A stretch of DNA of 6,426 nucleotides, taken from Armatimonadota bacterium. Its GTDB lineage: Bacteria > Armatimonadota > JAAZEB01. Location of the stretch: NCBI GenBank assembly GCA_012841485.1, contig DUUU01000137.1, forward strand, positions 1 to 6,426, given 5' to 3'. Below the pieces are notes generated by a model. That model was not told where the DNA came from and did no database searches. It saw only the letters and a program-made list of their open reading frames with translations. The first letter of the stretch is position 1. Each line of letters starts with the position of its first letter. Below are positions 1 to 5,528 of this stretch, one piece after another. Position numbers and translations under genes: made by a program.

Positions 1-299
1 CCCAGAAACGCAGCCATCTGGTCGGGGCCGAAGCTGGGGGTGTAGCAGGGGATGGCGTCGCCACCCCAATAGATCGATTCGGCGTGCGCCAATACCTGCG
101 GGATGACGGTGTCGAACGCCTCGCGCGCGCCAGAGAGGTATCTCGGCGCGGGCGCGCAACGCTGGCCATTCTTGGGCGCCAGCATGTTGCAGACCGGCCG
201 ATCCAGCATCTCGCCCTCCCAGAAGGCGAGCCAGCGCTGCTTGGCCTCCTCAAAATCCGGCTTGAAACTCAAAGACGTGACGGCTTCTCCCCCAGGCAT
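1..299 (-). CDS. URO-D / corrinoid methyltransferase-like protein, N-terminal fragment (runs off the left edge)
   Basis: An open frame on the minus strand starts at ATG 299-297 and has no stop before the window edge, so only the first 99 residues are visible. It reads as a soluble protein: a short charged helix with FWEGEMLDRPV (residues 27-36), then YWGGDAIPCY (77-86) and GPDQMAAFLG at the edge. A W-x-G-E-x-x-D-R-P start followed by a GG-D-x-x-P...GP segment is what I know from the uroporphyrinogen-decarboxylase-like proteins related to corrinoid methyltransferases, not from true HemE. Members are usually over 350 residues, so most of the TIM barrel, including metal-binding residues, is missing here. 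A GGAGG ribosome site 7 nt upstream fixes the start. The gene lies 102 nt downstream of the CWB2-like operon on the same strand, with a hairpin repeat between, so it probably has its own transcription unit. Substrate cannot be told from this fragment. Confidence 0.62.
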   Translation of the reverse strand, partial: MPGGEAVTSLSFKPDFEEAKQRWLAFWEGEMLDRPVCNMLAPKNGQRCAPAPRYLSGAREAFDTVIPQVLAHAESIYWGGDAIPCYTPSFGPDQMAAFL

Positions 300-306
300 T
301 CCGCGA

Positions 307-311
307 CCTCC
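307..311 (-). promoter_or_regulatory. Ribosome binding site deciding the start of the URO-D-like gene
   Basis: The minus strand reads GGAGG followed by 7 nt and then ATG at 299. This selects the first ATG over internal methionines at residues 31 and 39. No convincing promoter hexamers are visible in the short gap upstream. Confidence 0.7.
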
Positions 312-374
312 GTTCCCCGCGTTTGGGCCGTGCCCGGAGTGTAACTTCGCCGGCCAGCCAGAGGAGCCCTGCTT

Positions 375-409
375 GCATCGCGCGGGCGCAAGCACCCGCG
401 CCTATGGGG
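375..409. repeat. 35-nt hairpin repeat, copy 1 (7-bp stem, 8-nt loop); possible terminator of the CWB2-like operon
   Basis: The arms GCGCGGG (380-386) and CCCGCGC (395-401) form a perfect 7-bp stem around an 8-nt loop. A second copy lies at 4157-4191 in the same orientation: 28 of 35 positions agree without gaps, both stems are intact, and three of the seven differences fall in the loop. The stop codon of the 404-residue gene (404-402) lies inside this copy, so the hairpin sits at the very end of that reading frame on the minus strand. No T-run follows, so intrinsic termination is unproven. The conserved stem with a variable loop suggests a small dispersed intergenic repeat. Confidence 0.6.
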
Positions 410-1616
410 CCGGCGCGGAGGGCTCGGCGACGCGCAGCAGGTCGCTGAACTGGCGTGCTGTCGCGGCGGGCACACCTTGGCCAGCAATCCAACCGAAGTT
501 GAAGATCTGCTGGCTCGGGTGAGTGCGCGCCGGCTTGAGCAACTGCAGGTAGGCGCGCACCGAGGCGGGCAGCGTGCCGTCGGGATTGGTCAGGAGCAGG
601 AAGGCGTGTTTCCCCAGATGCGAGAGGACGCTTGTGGGCACCACCTCGCGCCAGTCGGCGGGGTTGGCCAGGATCGCGTTGTGTCCCGGCTCGGTGATGC
701 CCCAGCCGATCCTCCGTGCCCTTTCGCCAAACCACCAGCCCAACCGCCGGCCCTCATCGCGGTAGGCCGCCCAGCGTACGGCCATCTCCTGCGGTGTGGT
801 CCCCGGAATGCGCTGGATGTGGCCGTACCGCGACAGCTCGGCTGCCACGGACGCGCTCACCACGTTGGGCGGCGCGAAGAGATAGAGGTAGGCGCGGCTA
901 GGCGCGCGCCGGCGCAATATCCGCCGCGTTTCGGGAGGCACCCCGTCTGGGGTGACGAAGGCAAGCGCGCTGCCCCGGTGCGCGTTCCAGTTTGCCCCTG
1001 CGAAAGCATAGTCGATTGCCTGGGTGGCGGCGATGAGGATCTCCTCGGAGTGGTTCGATTTGAGCACGGCCAGAAACTCATCCAGCTCCTCGGCCAGGGC
1101 CACGGCGTTCTCCGCGAAGAGGCGGCGCACGCGGAAACCGGCTTTCTCCACTTGCTGCTGCACGCTCTCGGGAATCTTCCCGGCAAGGTAGACCTGAACG
1201 TTGTTGTCCACCATCACCCCCTTGGGGTTGAGGCGCAGCAGCTCATCCATCGTCGCATCCGGCACCCGGGTGCCTCCATCCGTGACGAAGAGCATGGGGG
1301 CGTTCACCGGCATATGCTGCAGGCACGTGGCGGCGATGGCGGCCGGCGGGTCATCATCGCGCACGAGGAGCACTGCCCCGGGCCGGTCCGGGTCCTGGTT
1401 CGCAGCGTAGACCGCCTGGGCGTAGGCAACCGCCGTGCGCAGGTGGGTCTGTCCAGAAAGCCGGGCCGTGGTACCGGTCAGCTCCATCAGCTCCGCGTTC
1501 TGGTTGGGGGCGGCTGTCAGCGGCGCCCCGGAGTCTCCCCAGGTCAGCGTGATCCAGGCGAGGCCAAGCGCGAGGAGAACGGCGACTGCCAGGAGCGTCA
1601 GCGACGGGCGTACCAT
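402..1616 (-). CDS. Membrane-anchored protein with three degenerate CWB2-like repeats (404 aa)
   Basis: The protein begins with one hydrophobic helix (about residues 5-26) after a short R-containing start, so it is a signal anchor or signal peptide and the rest is extracytoplasmic. There is no lipobox cysteine. The remainder resembles three cell-wall-binding repeat 2 units: about 51-167 (ARLSGQTHLRTAVAYAQ, then APMLFVT and VPDATMDELLRL), about 191-271 (SALAFVT, VPPETRRIL, a valine-rich strand and RYGHIQRIPG) and about 272-396 (NAILANP, HAFLLLTNP, LPASVRAYLQLL, GVPAATARQF). In clostridial Cwp proteins three CWB2 modules bind anionic wall polymers. Here the repeats are degenerate and membrane-tethered, so a wall-binding role is only one possibility. 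The gene starts one base after the stop of the 724-residue gene and its ribosome site lies inside that gene, which implies coupled synthesis and probably a shared complex. The segment GWGI (304-307) followed by LANP (316-319) recurs in the upstream protein. Product identity is moderately sure; function is unknown. Confidence 0.72.
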   Translation of the reverse strand: MVRPSLTLLAVAVLLALGLAWITLTWGDSGAPLTAAPNQNAELMELTGTTARLSGQTHLRTAVAYAQAVYAANQDPDRPGAVLLVRDDDPPAAIAATCLQHMPVNAPMLFVTDGGTRVPDATMDELLRLNPKGVMVDNNVQVYLAGKIPESVQQQVEKAGFRVRRLFAENAVALAEELDEFLAVLKSNHSEEILIAATQAIDYAFAGANWNAHRGSALAFVTPDGVPPETRRILRRRAPSRAYLYLFAPPNVVSASVAAELSRYGHIQRIPGTTPQEMAVRWAAYRDEGRRLGWWFGERARRIGWGITEPGHNAILANPADWREVVPTSVLSHLGKHAFLLLTNPDGTLPASVRAYLQLLKPARTHPSQQIFNFGWIAGQGVPAATARQFSDLLRVAEPSAPAP

Positions 1617-1617
1617 C

Positions 1618-3792
1618 CTAGGTCCCTCCGCTCTTCCACCCGGCGCGTTCCATCAGATAGTTCGGGATCAGCGCCGTGAGGAACCCGAGCGCTGCGCCCC
1701 ACCAAAGAGGCGTGATCCAGAGCCATCGATCCTCCTCTGCCATCAAGGGATGGAAGTTCATCCAGTACCAGACGAGTGTCCACATTCCTAACGATGCCGT
1801 GACCAAAGAGAGCGCGACAACCGGCGCGGCAAGGCGCACCCCGCCCCGGTAGCGGGTGCCCGCCATCTCGGCCATCATCGGCCCGGTGAAGAGGAGAGTG
1901 GAGAGGAAGAACGCCGGGATAACCATCAGCGCCCACATCCATGCCGCCAGAGGCGATCCTAGCCAGAAGAGGCGCGTGCCGGCGAATGTGGTGAAAAGCG
2001 GGAGCCCATTCAGCTGCATGAGGTAGAAGATCGCGATCATGAGCGCCAGGCCGGCGCCCAGGCTCATGGTGGTCGCCGAGAGGGTACGAGCCCAGAGGGG
2101 GCGCACGTAGACCGGCTTTCCCTCGTCGGAGCTGACGGGACGGCCCTGATAGCACAGAAGGAAAGCGATGATGCCTACCGGGCCCAGCACGAGGATCGCC
2201 AGGGGCCAGGAGAGGCGAGGATAGAAGCCCGTCTCTGGCAGGCGCGCTGGCATGGCAAAGAGCGCCCAGATGGAACCGGCCAGCCCAATGAAGAACCACG
2301 CCCAGCCGAGCAGCGCCAGGCCGCTCATTCCGGCGCCCTGGTTTCGATAGGCGCGCACTTCGCTCGCCAGGTCGGCCCGCGCCTGCACCGAGTAGCTCAC
2401 GGCGTCGGGCCCCCCGAGGATGCGCAGGTTGATAAAGGGACCCTCCGAGGGGGTGACAAAGTAATCGGGCGAGAGCCGCCACAGGTACTGCTCGGTGAGC
2501 CCATCCAGACGATCCCGTGGCGTGTAGAGCAGCGGGCCGTTATTTCCGCGATAGGCGAGTGGCAGTCCTGCGGCGGCGAAATCGGGCGTCTCTGGGTTGG
2601 CCAGAGCGAAGCAGGGATAGCCGTCGCGCTGGAAGCGCTCGTTGATGCCCCACCCGAAATCATCCCACCGGCCCCGTGCCCAGAGGAGCGCGTGCCGATA
2701 GATGTCGCCACTCGCTACGCGCTGCACCGTGCCGTAACGGCGGAGCCCGGCCGCGACGCTCTCGGGAATCAGGCCATCCGGCCCGCCGAGGAAGATGCGC
2801 AGGCCCCGGCGGCCCTCCAGTGCGGCGCGCACCGGGGCAGGGATGCCCCGGGAATCGGCGGGGATGACCGGCGCGCGGAAGAAGGCGGCCGCATAAGCCG
2901 GCGGGAGCGCGTATGCAGGTGCCTCGACCGGAACCACGACCAGCACGCGACTATCCGGCAGGGCACGCAGGGCGGTGGCTGCCAACGCCTCAATCTCCTG
3001 AGACGCCGGCGCGCCGCCATACACGAGCGTTTGGTTGCGCGATGCTGCCACCGGCGCGAGGATGGCGGCCGCGATGGGGTCTTCCGGCACCGCCAGGGTG
3101 GGGCCGCCTACGATTTGCGACAACACCCGGCCCACCGAGGCGGGTGTCTCCGCCGGGATCCGCTGCGCGTTCTTCAGCGTGTAGCCCATGCGCGTCTCCT
3201 GGTTGGAGCTTGGGCCGCGGAAGAAGGCCACGAGCCAGATATAAGACGCCGCGATGAGCAGAATGGCTGCCGTTGCCACCGCGATTCCCCACGCCAGCCA
3301 GCGCGGGAGAGTCATCTCACGCTGGCTGGGGGGCGGGGCCGCCTCGGTCTGCAGGCCGGCCTGGCCATCCAGGCTGCCGCCGTAGCGACGCGCGAGGTTG
3401 TCCATCGCCTCGCAACTCCCCCGGCCATCGATGCACACGCGGTAGGGTTGTCCGGGGGTCAGCAAGGGCACCGGTCGCAGGCATACCAACGCGGCGATCA
3501 GGCCGCCAAGACTTGCCCCGGCGGCGGCGAGGAGGAACACAACTCCCAGCAGCGGCGCCGCGAAGAGGGGTTCCAGGCCCCGGAGCCGGATCAGCCCCAG
3601 CTCGCCGAGGCCACCCACCGTGCCGAAAAGGAGGCCGCCGAGGACCGCGCCCAGGAGCGTCGCGCACAGTGAGGCCCGCGTCACGGGATAGGCGGCATCC
3701 GGCAGCGTGACGCGCCACCCGGCTGCTCGTGCCTCCCGCGCGAAATCGACCGCGTCCCTGGCGGATGAAAACCGAGCGACTTTCACCAGCAT
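1618..3792 (-). CDS. Polytopic membrane protein: stress-protein-like N-terminus, CWB2-like repeats, DUF4396-like C-terminus (724 aa)
   Basis: Residues 1-30 (ARFSSARDAVDFAREARAAGW) look like the short alpha/beta fold of YflT/general-stress-17M-type proteins, followed as in those proteins by two glycine-rich helices (about 39-64 and 78-104). A hydrophilic stretch with two cysteines (120, 127) leads to a third helix (165-191). Residues 205-482 carry about three CWB2-like units; the clearest is 284-360, with IFLGGPDG (333-340), IPESVAAGLRRYG and VQRVASGD. The next unit ends in ILGGPDA (458-464). About six helices follow (490-514, 528-549, 572-592, 613-638, 654-677, 690-711). The last 60 residues (WMNFHP, WITPLWWGAALGF, IPNYLMERAGWK) resemble the end of DUF4396, a membrane domain of unknown function. 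The repeats most likely face outside; the order of the last loops is uncertain because some carry positive charge on the predicted outer side. The start is ATG 3792 with GAGG 4 nt upstream. It leads a coupled operon with the 404-residue paralogue. Function is unknown. Confidence 0.72.
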   Translation of the reverse strand: MLVKVARFSSARDAVDFAREARAAGWRVTLPDAAYPVTRASLCATLLGAVLGGLLFGTVGGLGELGLIRLRGLEPLFAAPLLGVVFLLAAAGASLGGLIAALVCLRPVPLLTPGQPYRVCIDGRGSCEAMDNLARRYGGSLDGQAGLQTEAAPPPSQREMTLPRWLAWGIAVATAAILLIAASYIWLVAFFRGPSSNQETRMGYTLKNAQRIPAETPASVGRVLSQIVGGPTLAVPEDPIAAAILAPVAASRNQTLVYGGAPASQEIEALAATALRALPDSRVLVVVPVEAPAYALPPAYAAAFFRAPVIPADSRGIPAPVRAALEGRRGLRIFLGGPDGLIPESVAAGLRRYGTVQRVASGDIYRHALLWARGRWDDFGWGINERFQRDGYPCFALANPETPDFAAAGLPLAYRGNNGPLLYTPRDRLDGLTEQYLWRLSPDYFVTPSEGPFINLRILGGPDAVSYSVQARADLASEVRAYRNQGAGMSGLALLGWAWFFIGLAGSIWALFAMPARLPETGFYPRLSWPLAILVLGPVGIIAFLLCYQGRPVSSDEGKPVYVRPLWARTLSATTMSLGAGLALMIAIFYLMQLNGLPLFTTFAGTRLFWLGSPLAAWMWALMVIPAFFLSTLLFTGPMMAEMAGTRYRGGVRLAAPVVALSLVTASLGMWTLVWYWMNFHPLMAEEDRWLWITPLWWGAALGFLTALIPNYLMERAGWKSGGT
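1624..1629 (-). promoter_or_regulatory. Ribosome binding site inside the upstream gene, coupling the two CWB2-like genes
   Basis: The minus strand reads GGAGGG, then 7 nt that include the upstream stop codon TAG (1620-1618), then ATG at 1616. Ribosomes finishing the 724-residue protein arrive at this site, so reinitiation and a fixed ratio of the two proteins are likely. Confidence 0.7.
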
Positions 3793-3830
3793 GCCCCCTC
3801 GTCGTTCAGCCGTTCACCATCCATCCTGCC

Positions 3831-4028
3831 TCATCTGCCCCCAGTGCGCTTCTGGATGCCATGAAGCGCGGGCCCGCTGGGTATAAGCGGGCGCTCCTCT
3901 GAGGAACACGCGCGGAACGAGCGGATCAGGAACGCCAACCCAGCAAGGAGAGCATTCGACAAGGAGATCCTGATGGCTACCAGGGTGATTTCCCAGCCGG
4001 GCGTCCTTCCATCCCACGGATGCAACAT
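3831..4028 (-). CDS. Candidate small single-pass membrane protein (65 aa), hypothetical
   Basis: A 65-codon minus-strand frame starts at ATG 4028 with GGGAG 8 nt upstream, a good ribosome site. Residues about 13-38 form one hydrophobic stretch (ITLVAIRISLSNALLAGLAF and following), and the tail is basic (ending KRTGGR). About three quarters of third codon positions are G or C, in keeping with coding use here but not decisive. It ends 38 nt before the start of the 724-residue gene on the same strand, so it would be the first gene of that operon. I recognise no family. The alternative is that this is untranslated leader DNA: the predicted helix contains two arginines and the C-terminal half is low in structure. 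A GC-rich imperfect hairpin (3866-3895) overlaps its 3' part. Confidence 0.35.
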   Translation of the reverse strand: MLHPWDGRTPGWEITLVAIRISLSNALLAGLAFLIRSFRACSSEERPLIPSGPALHGIQKRTGGR

Positions 4029-4051
4029 CGATCACTCTCCCGATCTTGCGG

Positions 4052-4083
4052 CGGCAGGAAGGCGAGAGCGGCCGTTCCTGCCG
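4052..4083. promoter_or_regulatory. 9-bp perfect inverted repeat with a 14-nt centre, possible operator or RNA hairpin
   Basis: CGGCAGGAA (4052-4060) is matched by its exact complement TTCCTGCCG (4075-4083). The site is 24 nt upstream of the candidate small gene start on the minus strand and about 150 nt upstream of the CPBP promoter, where a dimeric regulator of the CWB2-like operon could bind. A transcript hairpin is the alternative. No regulator gene is present in the window. Confidence 0.4.
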
Positions 4084-4156
4084 AACCGGTATGGGATGAA
4101 CCAGCAAGAGGCAGGCCACTCCGCCCTGGGTGCGGCCGGATGCGTGCGCGAGCGAG

Positions 4157-4191
4157 GCGTCGCGCGGGCAGTAACACCCGCGCCTACGGGC
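4157..4191. repeat. 35-nt hairpin repeat, copy 2
   Basis: This copy has GCGCGGG (4162-4168), an 8-nt loop, then CCCGCGC (4177-4183). It matches the copy at 375-409 at 28 of 35 positions, in the same orientation, with identical stem arms and similarity continuing into the CCTA-C/T-GGG flank. It is intergenic, 91 nt before the CPBP start. Confidence 0.6.
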
Positions 4192-4234
4192 TTGCGCTGC
4201 CGGGCCTGCGCCGATGGGCCAGCGCGCGATGCCC

Positions 4235-4263
4235 TTGGCGGATGTGGCTCAACGTGGTAGAAT
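4235..4263 (+). promoter_or_regulatory. Sigma-70-type promoter of the CPBP protease gene
   Basis: TTGGCG (4235-4240, four of six consensus bases), a 17-nt spacer and TAGAAT (4258-4263, five of six) form a well-spaced housekeeping promoter. A TG one base before the -10 adds an extended -10 element. The expected transcript start near 4270 leaves a leader of about 12 nt, just long enough to include the GGAG ribosome site at 4270-4273. Confidence 0.55.
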
Positions 4264-4281
4264 AGCGGCGGAGAGAAGGGA

Positions 4282-5040
4282 ATGTCGCAATCGCGGAACA
4301 GCTCGCGCAAGCCCCAGACCTACTACGAGTTATCGAGGACGCTCACTTACTCCGCAGCGGCGGTGCTGCCACTTCTGGTGCTGTATGAGGTAGGCGCGTG
4401 GTGGCTCAACTTTGGCTCGCCGACCGGGGTGCGCAACGCCGCCGATGTGGCATTGAAGGAGCCCTTCATGCTCCTTGGGCCCTACGGGCGCCATGCCTTT
4501 GTGGGCTTGCTCTTCCTCGGCATCGTGGCCATCTACCGCTTCGAGACGCTCCCCAAGCGCATCCGGCTGATCAAGCCCTACTTCGTGCTCATGTTTGCCG
4601 AGAGCTGCGTCTACGCGCTTCTCTTCGGCGGCGTGATCAACTTCCTGCTCGGCTCCCTCTTCCGCATCCCCTTCCTGGCGCCGGGCATGGAGTCACTGGA
4701 TGCGCCGGCGCGCTTCATCCTTTCGCTGGGGGCGGGGCTGTATGAGGAGCTGGTTTTCCGCGTGATCCTGGTGTCGGCGCTCTTCTTCTTCCTGCGGCAG
4801 GGGATGGGGGCGAGGCCGGCTCCTGCCTACATCGCCGCAGCATTCCTGGGCGCCTTCCTCTTCTCCGGCTACCACTACGTGGGCTCGATGGCCGATGCCT
4901 TCTCGCTCCACTCCTTCCTCTACCGCTTCCTGGCCGGCCTGGTCCTCAACGGGCTCTTCATCGCGCGAGGGTTCGGTATCGTCGTCTATACCCATGCGCT
5001 CTACGACGTCTTCGTGACCGTGCTCCTCCCAGGTGGGTAG
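4282..5040 (+). CDS. CPBP-family intramembrane glutamic endopeptidase (CAAX protease / Abi family), 252 aa
   Basis: This is a multi-pass membrane protease of the CPBP family (type II CAAX prenyl endopeptidase relatives), which cleaves substrates within or next to the membrane. The family motifs are all visible: YEELVFR with the paired glutamates 155-156 and arginine 160; FSGYHYVG with histidine 198; the helix LAGLVLNGLFIARG (218-230); and HALYD with histidine 238 and aspartate 242. About seven hydrophobic segments are present, beginning near residues 22-40 and 71-86. Length is normal for the family and nothing essential appears to be missing. The start at 4282 is supported by GGAG 8 nt upstream and a promoter just before it. 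The gene stands alone: it diverges from the CWB2-like operon and converges on the small membrane gene at 5073-5348. The substrate is unknown; bacterial relatives serve in protein processing, bacteriocin immunity or stress signalling. Confidence 0.93.
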   Translation: MSQSRNSSRKPQTYYELSRTLTYSAAAVLPLLVLYEVGAWWLNFGSPTGVRNAADVALKEPFMLLGPYGRHAFVGLLFLGIVAIYRFETLPKRIRLIKPYFVLMFAESCVYALLFGGVINFLLGSLFRIPFLAPGMESLDAPARFILSLGAGLYEELVFRVILVSALFFFLRQGMGARPAPAYIAAAFLGAFLFSGYHYVGSMADAFSLHSFLYRFLAGLVLNGLFIARGFGIVVYTHALYDVFVTVLLPGG

Positions 5041-5044
5041 GGAG

Positions 5045-5070
5045 GGCGGGCCCGCTGCGAGCACCCCGCC
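5045..5070. terminator. Possible shared hairpin between convergent genes
   Basis: GGCGGG (5045-5050) can pair with CCCGCC (5065-5070) across a 14-nt loop in the 32-nt gap between two converging stop codons. There is no T-run on either strand, so it may only be a GC-rich stem that stalls or protects transcript ends. Confidence 0.28.
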
Positions 5071-5072
5071 GT

Positions 5073-5348
5073 TCAGTTCCGACCCAGGCCTGCCAGAATG
5101 CCGTCGGCGAGTAGGAACCCCGCGAGGATCGCGGCCACGCGCCAGTGGAACGGCGTCTGCCACTGCATCGCCACATCCAGCGCGAACCAGAGGGCGATGG
5201 CGGTTCCCGTGGTCAGCAGGAAGATTCCGAAGTGATCCGGATCCTTGCTACGCAGCCGACCCTGCTCTTGCTGCCATCGGTAGACGCGGTGATAGACCAA
5301 GCGTCCGATGAAGATGAGGAAGACCCCTGTGCCAATCGCGATTGCCAT
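5073..5348 (-). CDS. Small three-helix membrane protein of unknown function (91 aa)
   Basis: Three hydrophobic segments are visible: about residues 3-19, 38-60 and 69-87. They are separated by a basic loop (20-36: arginines, lysine, glutamines) and a short WQTPFHWR loop (63-70). By the positive-inside rule the 20-36 loop should face the cytoplasm. The start at 5348 has GGGAG 8 nt upstream on the minus strand. It converges on the CPBP gene with 32 nt between stops and diverges from the isomerase-like gene across about 180 nt. I recognise no family and see no metal-binding or catalytic pattern. The helix pattern and ribosome site argue for a real gene, and the overlapping frames on the other strand look non-protein-like. 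Confidence 0.66.
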   Translation of the reverse strand: MAIAIGTGVFLIFIGRLVYHRVYRWQQEQGRLRSKDPDHFGIFLLTTGTAIALWFALDVAMQWQTPFHWRVAAILAGFLLADGILAGLGRN

Positions 5349-5407
5349 GCGTCATACTCCCAAGCACCAGGACACCGGCGCGGCGCGGTTCGCTCCCGAA
5401 AGTGATC

Positions 5408-5437
5408 CCTCCTGCGGCCAACCGCTGTGCCAGGAGG
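5408..5437. other. Nested inverted repeat in the divergent spacer before the isomerase-like gene
   Basis: CCTCCTG (5408-5414) pairs with CAGGAGG (5431-5437), and GCGG/CCGC (5414-5417, 5422-5425) forms a smaller stem inside. It lies about 90 nt upstream of the isomerase-like start and 60 nt upstream of the small membrane gene. It could be an operator or a leader hairpin. It does not match a riboswitch consensus I know. Confidence 0.33.
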
Positions 5438-5516
5438 CTAGAGGAAGGTGCCTCCCGGCCGCGCGGAGAAGGCAGATCCCCGGATCCGTCTCGATACGGA
5501 CCGCCACTTCCCGACT

Positions 5517-5523
5517 GGAGGAG
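5517..5523 (+). promoter_or_regulatory. Ribosome binding site deciding the start of the isomerase-like gene
   Basis: GGAGGAG precedes ATG 5529 with 7 nt after GGAGG. An in-frame ATG at 5448 would add 27 residues that are charged, proline-rich and outside the TIM-barrel start, so the shorter protein is preferred. Confidence 0.8.
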
Positions 5524-5528
5524 AAACC

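Larger units (their letters stand above)
3793..4281. other. 489-nt divergent control region between the CWB2-like operon and the CPBP gene
   Basis: No recognised gene is confirmed here. The region contains the candidate 65-codon frame, a 9-bp inverted repeat (4052-4083), the second hairpin repeat (4157-4191), a palindrome GCGGGCCCGC at 3868-3877, and the CPBP promoter next to its gene. Other reading frames in it give proline/arginine-rich translations without hydrophobic or domain pattern and look like GC-rich shadows. A minus-strand promoter for the large operon must lie here or near it, but I could not find a convincing pair of hexamers. Confidence 0.6.

Noticed and set aside
477..1679. Long plus-strand open frame (400 codons) fully opposite the 404-residue gene
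   Set aside because: Its translation is rich in arginine, glycine, histidine and valine with no domain pattern, and it is the usual antisense shadow of a high-GC gene. The minus-strand gene has a ribosome site, a membrane helix and repeat homology.
2692..3672. Plus-strand open frame (326 codons) opposite the 724-residue gene
   Set aside because: It is antisense to well-formed membrane helices and its translation is basic and low in hydrophobic pattern. It is a shadow.
3876..3912. TATACC-like -10 on the minus strand upstream of the 724-residue gene
   Set aside because: No acceptable -35 hexamer lies at 16-18 nt, and it would fall inside the candidate small gene.
3814..4119. 101-codon minus-strand frame overlapping the candidate small gene
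   Set aside because: Its translation is cysteine-, proline- and tryptophan-scattered without hydrophobic or domain structure, and it competes with the better 65-codon frame.
545..4396. The string TAGGCGCG recurring many times on the plus strand
   Set aside because: Several occurrences simply encode Arg-Ala-Tyr (CGC GCC TAY) on the minus strand in the two CWB2-like proteins, so coding explains them better than a repeat family.
5395..5528. Riboswitch in the isomerase-like gene leader
   Set aside because: I compared it by eye with cobalamin, glycine, SAM and ZTP core motifs and found no match; only simple hairpins are visible.
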